Shown here piece after piece: positions 62,646 to 64,000 of a stretch of 64,000 nt of DNA. The notes beneath the pieces were generated by a model, which did no database searches, was not told the DNA's origin, and saw only the letters and a list, made by a program, of their open reading frames with translations. Made by a program: the position numbers and the translations under genes. Every line of letters starts with the position of its first letter. The first letter of the stretch is position 1. This DNA is from Alphaproteobacteria bacterium (GTDB lineage: Bacteria > Pseudomonadota > Alphaproteobacteria > Micavibrionales > Micavibrionaceae): contig JAACQG010000007.1 of NCBI GenBank assembly GCA_009995045.1, positions 117,641-181,640 of the forward strand. Reading direction: 5' to 3'.

Positions 62646-62680
62646 TGTTCTTACCCCAGATGTATAAAGCTGAAAGACGG

Positions 62681-64000
62681 TTATTTATTGACATCAACAA
62701 CCTTGGCGAGAGCTTCAAGACTCGTTTTGCCTTCAAGCACTTTTATGATGCCATCGTCCTTCATAGATTTAAAGCCTTTTTTAACAGCGAGCGCTTTGAT
62801 GTCGGCTTTTGACTCACCTCGCGCCAGTAATTCATCCAATTCCTCGTCAAACATTAAAATCTCGACGACAGCAGAGCGGCCTTTATACCCTGTCCCCTCG
62901 CACATTCCGCATCCGCCCTCTTTGGCTTTATGTATTCTTGGCGGCTTAGCAGGATCAACACCAAGTATTTTGCATTCATCTTCGTCTGGCTTGTAGCTCT
63001 GCTTACAATCTTTGCACAAAACACGCACAAGACGTTGCGCAAAAATTGAAACAATCGCTCCCGCGACCATGCCAGGCTTCAAGCCCAAGTCAAAAAGACG
63101 AGGAATCGCGCCAAACGAATCGTTTGTGTGAAGTGTTGTATAAACCTGATGACCAGTCATCGCAGCCTTTAGCGCCATGCCAGCGGTTTCAGCATCGCGA
63201 ATTTCACCAATAAAGATGATGTCGGGATCCTGCCTTAGCAACGCTTTGATACCATCCGCAAACTCCAGAACGCCTTCCTTGACGTGCGTTTGACGAATCA
63301 TTGGTAGAGAATACTCAACCGGATCTTCAAGCGTTTGAATATTTACATCCACGGTATTAATTTCATTGAGCATGGAATAAAGAGATGTTGTCTTACCAGA
63401 CCCCGTTGGCCCCGTAACAATGATAATCCCCTCGGGCTTGGCTTGTGATGCATTGATAAGCTTGACGTTGTGCTCACTAAAACCGAGTTTTTCCATCGCC
63501 ATGATTGACGAGCTTTGATCAAGAACACGCAGAACGATGTTCTCACCATGCACCGTTGGCAATGATGAAACACGGAAATCTGCTTCGCGGCCATTTACGC
63601 TCATGCCGAAACGCCCATCTTGCGGAATAAGCTTATTCGCGATGTTCATTTTTGACATGATTTTAATGCGCTGTGATATACCGCTCCAATGCTCTTTGTG
63701 AATAATTTGAGCGGTGAAGAGTGTTCCGTCTTTTCTATAACGAAGACGCACGAAGTTTTCTTCGGGTTCAAAGTGCAAATCAGATGCGCCGAGTTTTACA
63801 GCCTCAAAGACTAGCGCATTCACTAAGCGAACAATAGGGTGAGCGAACGCTCCGTCATCCAAATCACTGAGATCATTTGTATCTCCGCCTTCGCCATTAT
63901 CGAGCTCGCCGAGAATTTCATCGATTGAGCTAGCGCAGCCATAGGCAACATCAATCGCATCAGAGAGAATTGATGATGGGCAAACGAGAGGCACAACTTT
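62681..64000 (-). CDS. pilB: Type IV pilus assembly ATPase PilB (GspE/MshE family), N-terminus missing
   Basis: The extension ATPase. The C-terminal 440 residues are present; the rest lies beyond the window. The end of the T2SSE N-terminal domain (PLVCPSSILSDAIDVAYGCA) is followed by GASDLHFEPEENFVRLRYRK, NKLIPQDGRFGM, Walker A GPTGSGKTTSLYSML, Asp box TLEDPVEYSLPMIRQTHV, Walker B DIIFIGEIRDAETAGMAL, and His box TGHQVYTTLHTNDSFGAI. The tetracysteine zinc site is CKDCKQSY...CGMCEGTGY. It ends VVDVNK 36 bp before pilC. Confidence 0.95.
   Translation of the reverse strand, partial: KVVPLVCPSSILSDAIDVAYGCASSIDEILGELDNGEGGDTNDLSDLDDGAFAHPIVRLVNALVFEAVKLGASDLHFEPEENFVRLRYRKDGTLFTAQIIHKEHWSGISQRIKIMSKMNIANKLIPQDGRFGMSVNGREADFRVSSLPTVHGENIVLRVLDQSSSIMAMEKLGFSEHNVKLINASQAKPEGIIIVTGPTGSGKTTSLYSMLNEINTVDVNIQTLEDPVEYSLPMIRQTHVKEGVLEFADGIKALLRQDPDIIFIGEIRDAETAGMALKAAMTGHQVYTTLHTNDSFGAIPRLFDLGLKPGMVAGAIVSIFAQRLVRVLCKDCKQSYKPDEDECKILGVDPAKPPRIHKAKEGGCGMCEGTGYKGRSAVVEILMFDEELDELLARGESKADIKALAVKKGFKSMKDDGIIKVLEGKTSLEALAKVVDVNK

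Noticed and set aside
1-64000. tRNA or rRNA genes, CRISPR arrays, transposases, prophage
   Set aside because: No T-loop GGTTCGAATCC-type element in a cloverleaf, no spaced repeats, and no transposase or phage structural gene was seen on either strand.

Overview
The window looks like chromosomal DNA of an alphaproteobacterium with mid-range G+C. Supporting signs are a bolA / J-domain / cobS / cobT cluster, a dapF-mtaB-ftsY order, a DUF2336 gene, an alphaproteobacterial RpoH, a CarD-family regulator and an RHH_4-type ribbon-helix-helix protein. The MSHA-like type IV pilus locus and many lineage-specific secreted or orphan genes point to a Micavibrio/Rhodospirillales-like lineage rather than a rhizobium. 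This placement is inference; there is no rRNA gene here.

Layout: (1) 1-4.8 kb: aroB (cut by the window edge) and aroK on the minus strand, diverging from a small membrane protein, a secreted helical-repeat protein, xerD and accA. (2) 4.8-10 kb: RHH protein, bolA, J-domain protein, cobS, an antisense orphan gene, cobT and an ABM-fold enzyme. (3) 10-28 kb: hisS, an exported protein, sufE, clpX, DHH phosphoesterase, photolyase, LD-carboxypeptidase-like protein, carD, a degenerate PPP-type phosphatase, rpoH, an M48 lipoprotein protease, an SNase-like protein, pip, pgk and a DUF2336 protein. (4) 28-40 kb: amn, a candidate small RNA, ftsY, mtaB, dapF, ffh, then rpsP-rimM-trmD-rplS. Both SRP GTPases (Ffh and FtsY) lie within about 6 kb. 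(5) 40-47.5 kb: leuC, leuD and leuB broken up by secreted proteins and an HD-domain protein, then an NfeD/stomatin pair. (6) 47.5-64 kb: a minus-strand type IV pilus cluster. In transcription order it is pilB (partial), pilC, fused pilM-pilN, pilO, a pilP/mshK-like gene, an ABC ATPase, a TPR protein, pilD, pilT, pilU, a secretin, an ABC permease, a TPR-like membrane protein, a membrane-bound AraC regulator and a major prepilin with its own promoter.

Three signals stand out. First, a bulged mini-hairpin occurs three times (5' ends of sufE and dapF, 3' end of leuC). Each copy lies between two copies of the adjacent gene's end, 96-109 bp apart. Nearly all differences between copies are silent, so they look like scars of allele exchange or element insertion. 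Second, pilC has no ATG/GTG/TTG start that keeps its conserved N-terminus; the only well-placed candidate is an ATA behind a good ribosome binding site. Third, a dispersed palindromic repeat has been co-opted: one copy encodes most of a signal peptide and another ends two bases before the trmD start codon. Many orphan ORFs sit inside otherwise conserved operons. No CRISPR, tRNA, rRNA, prophage or transposase gene was seen.
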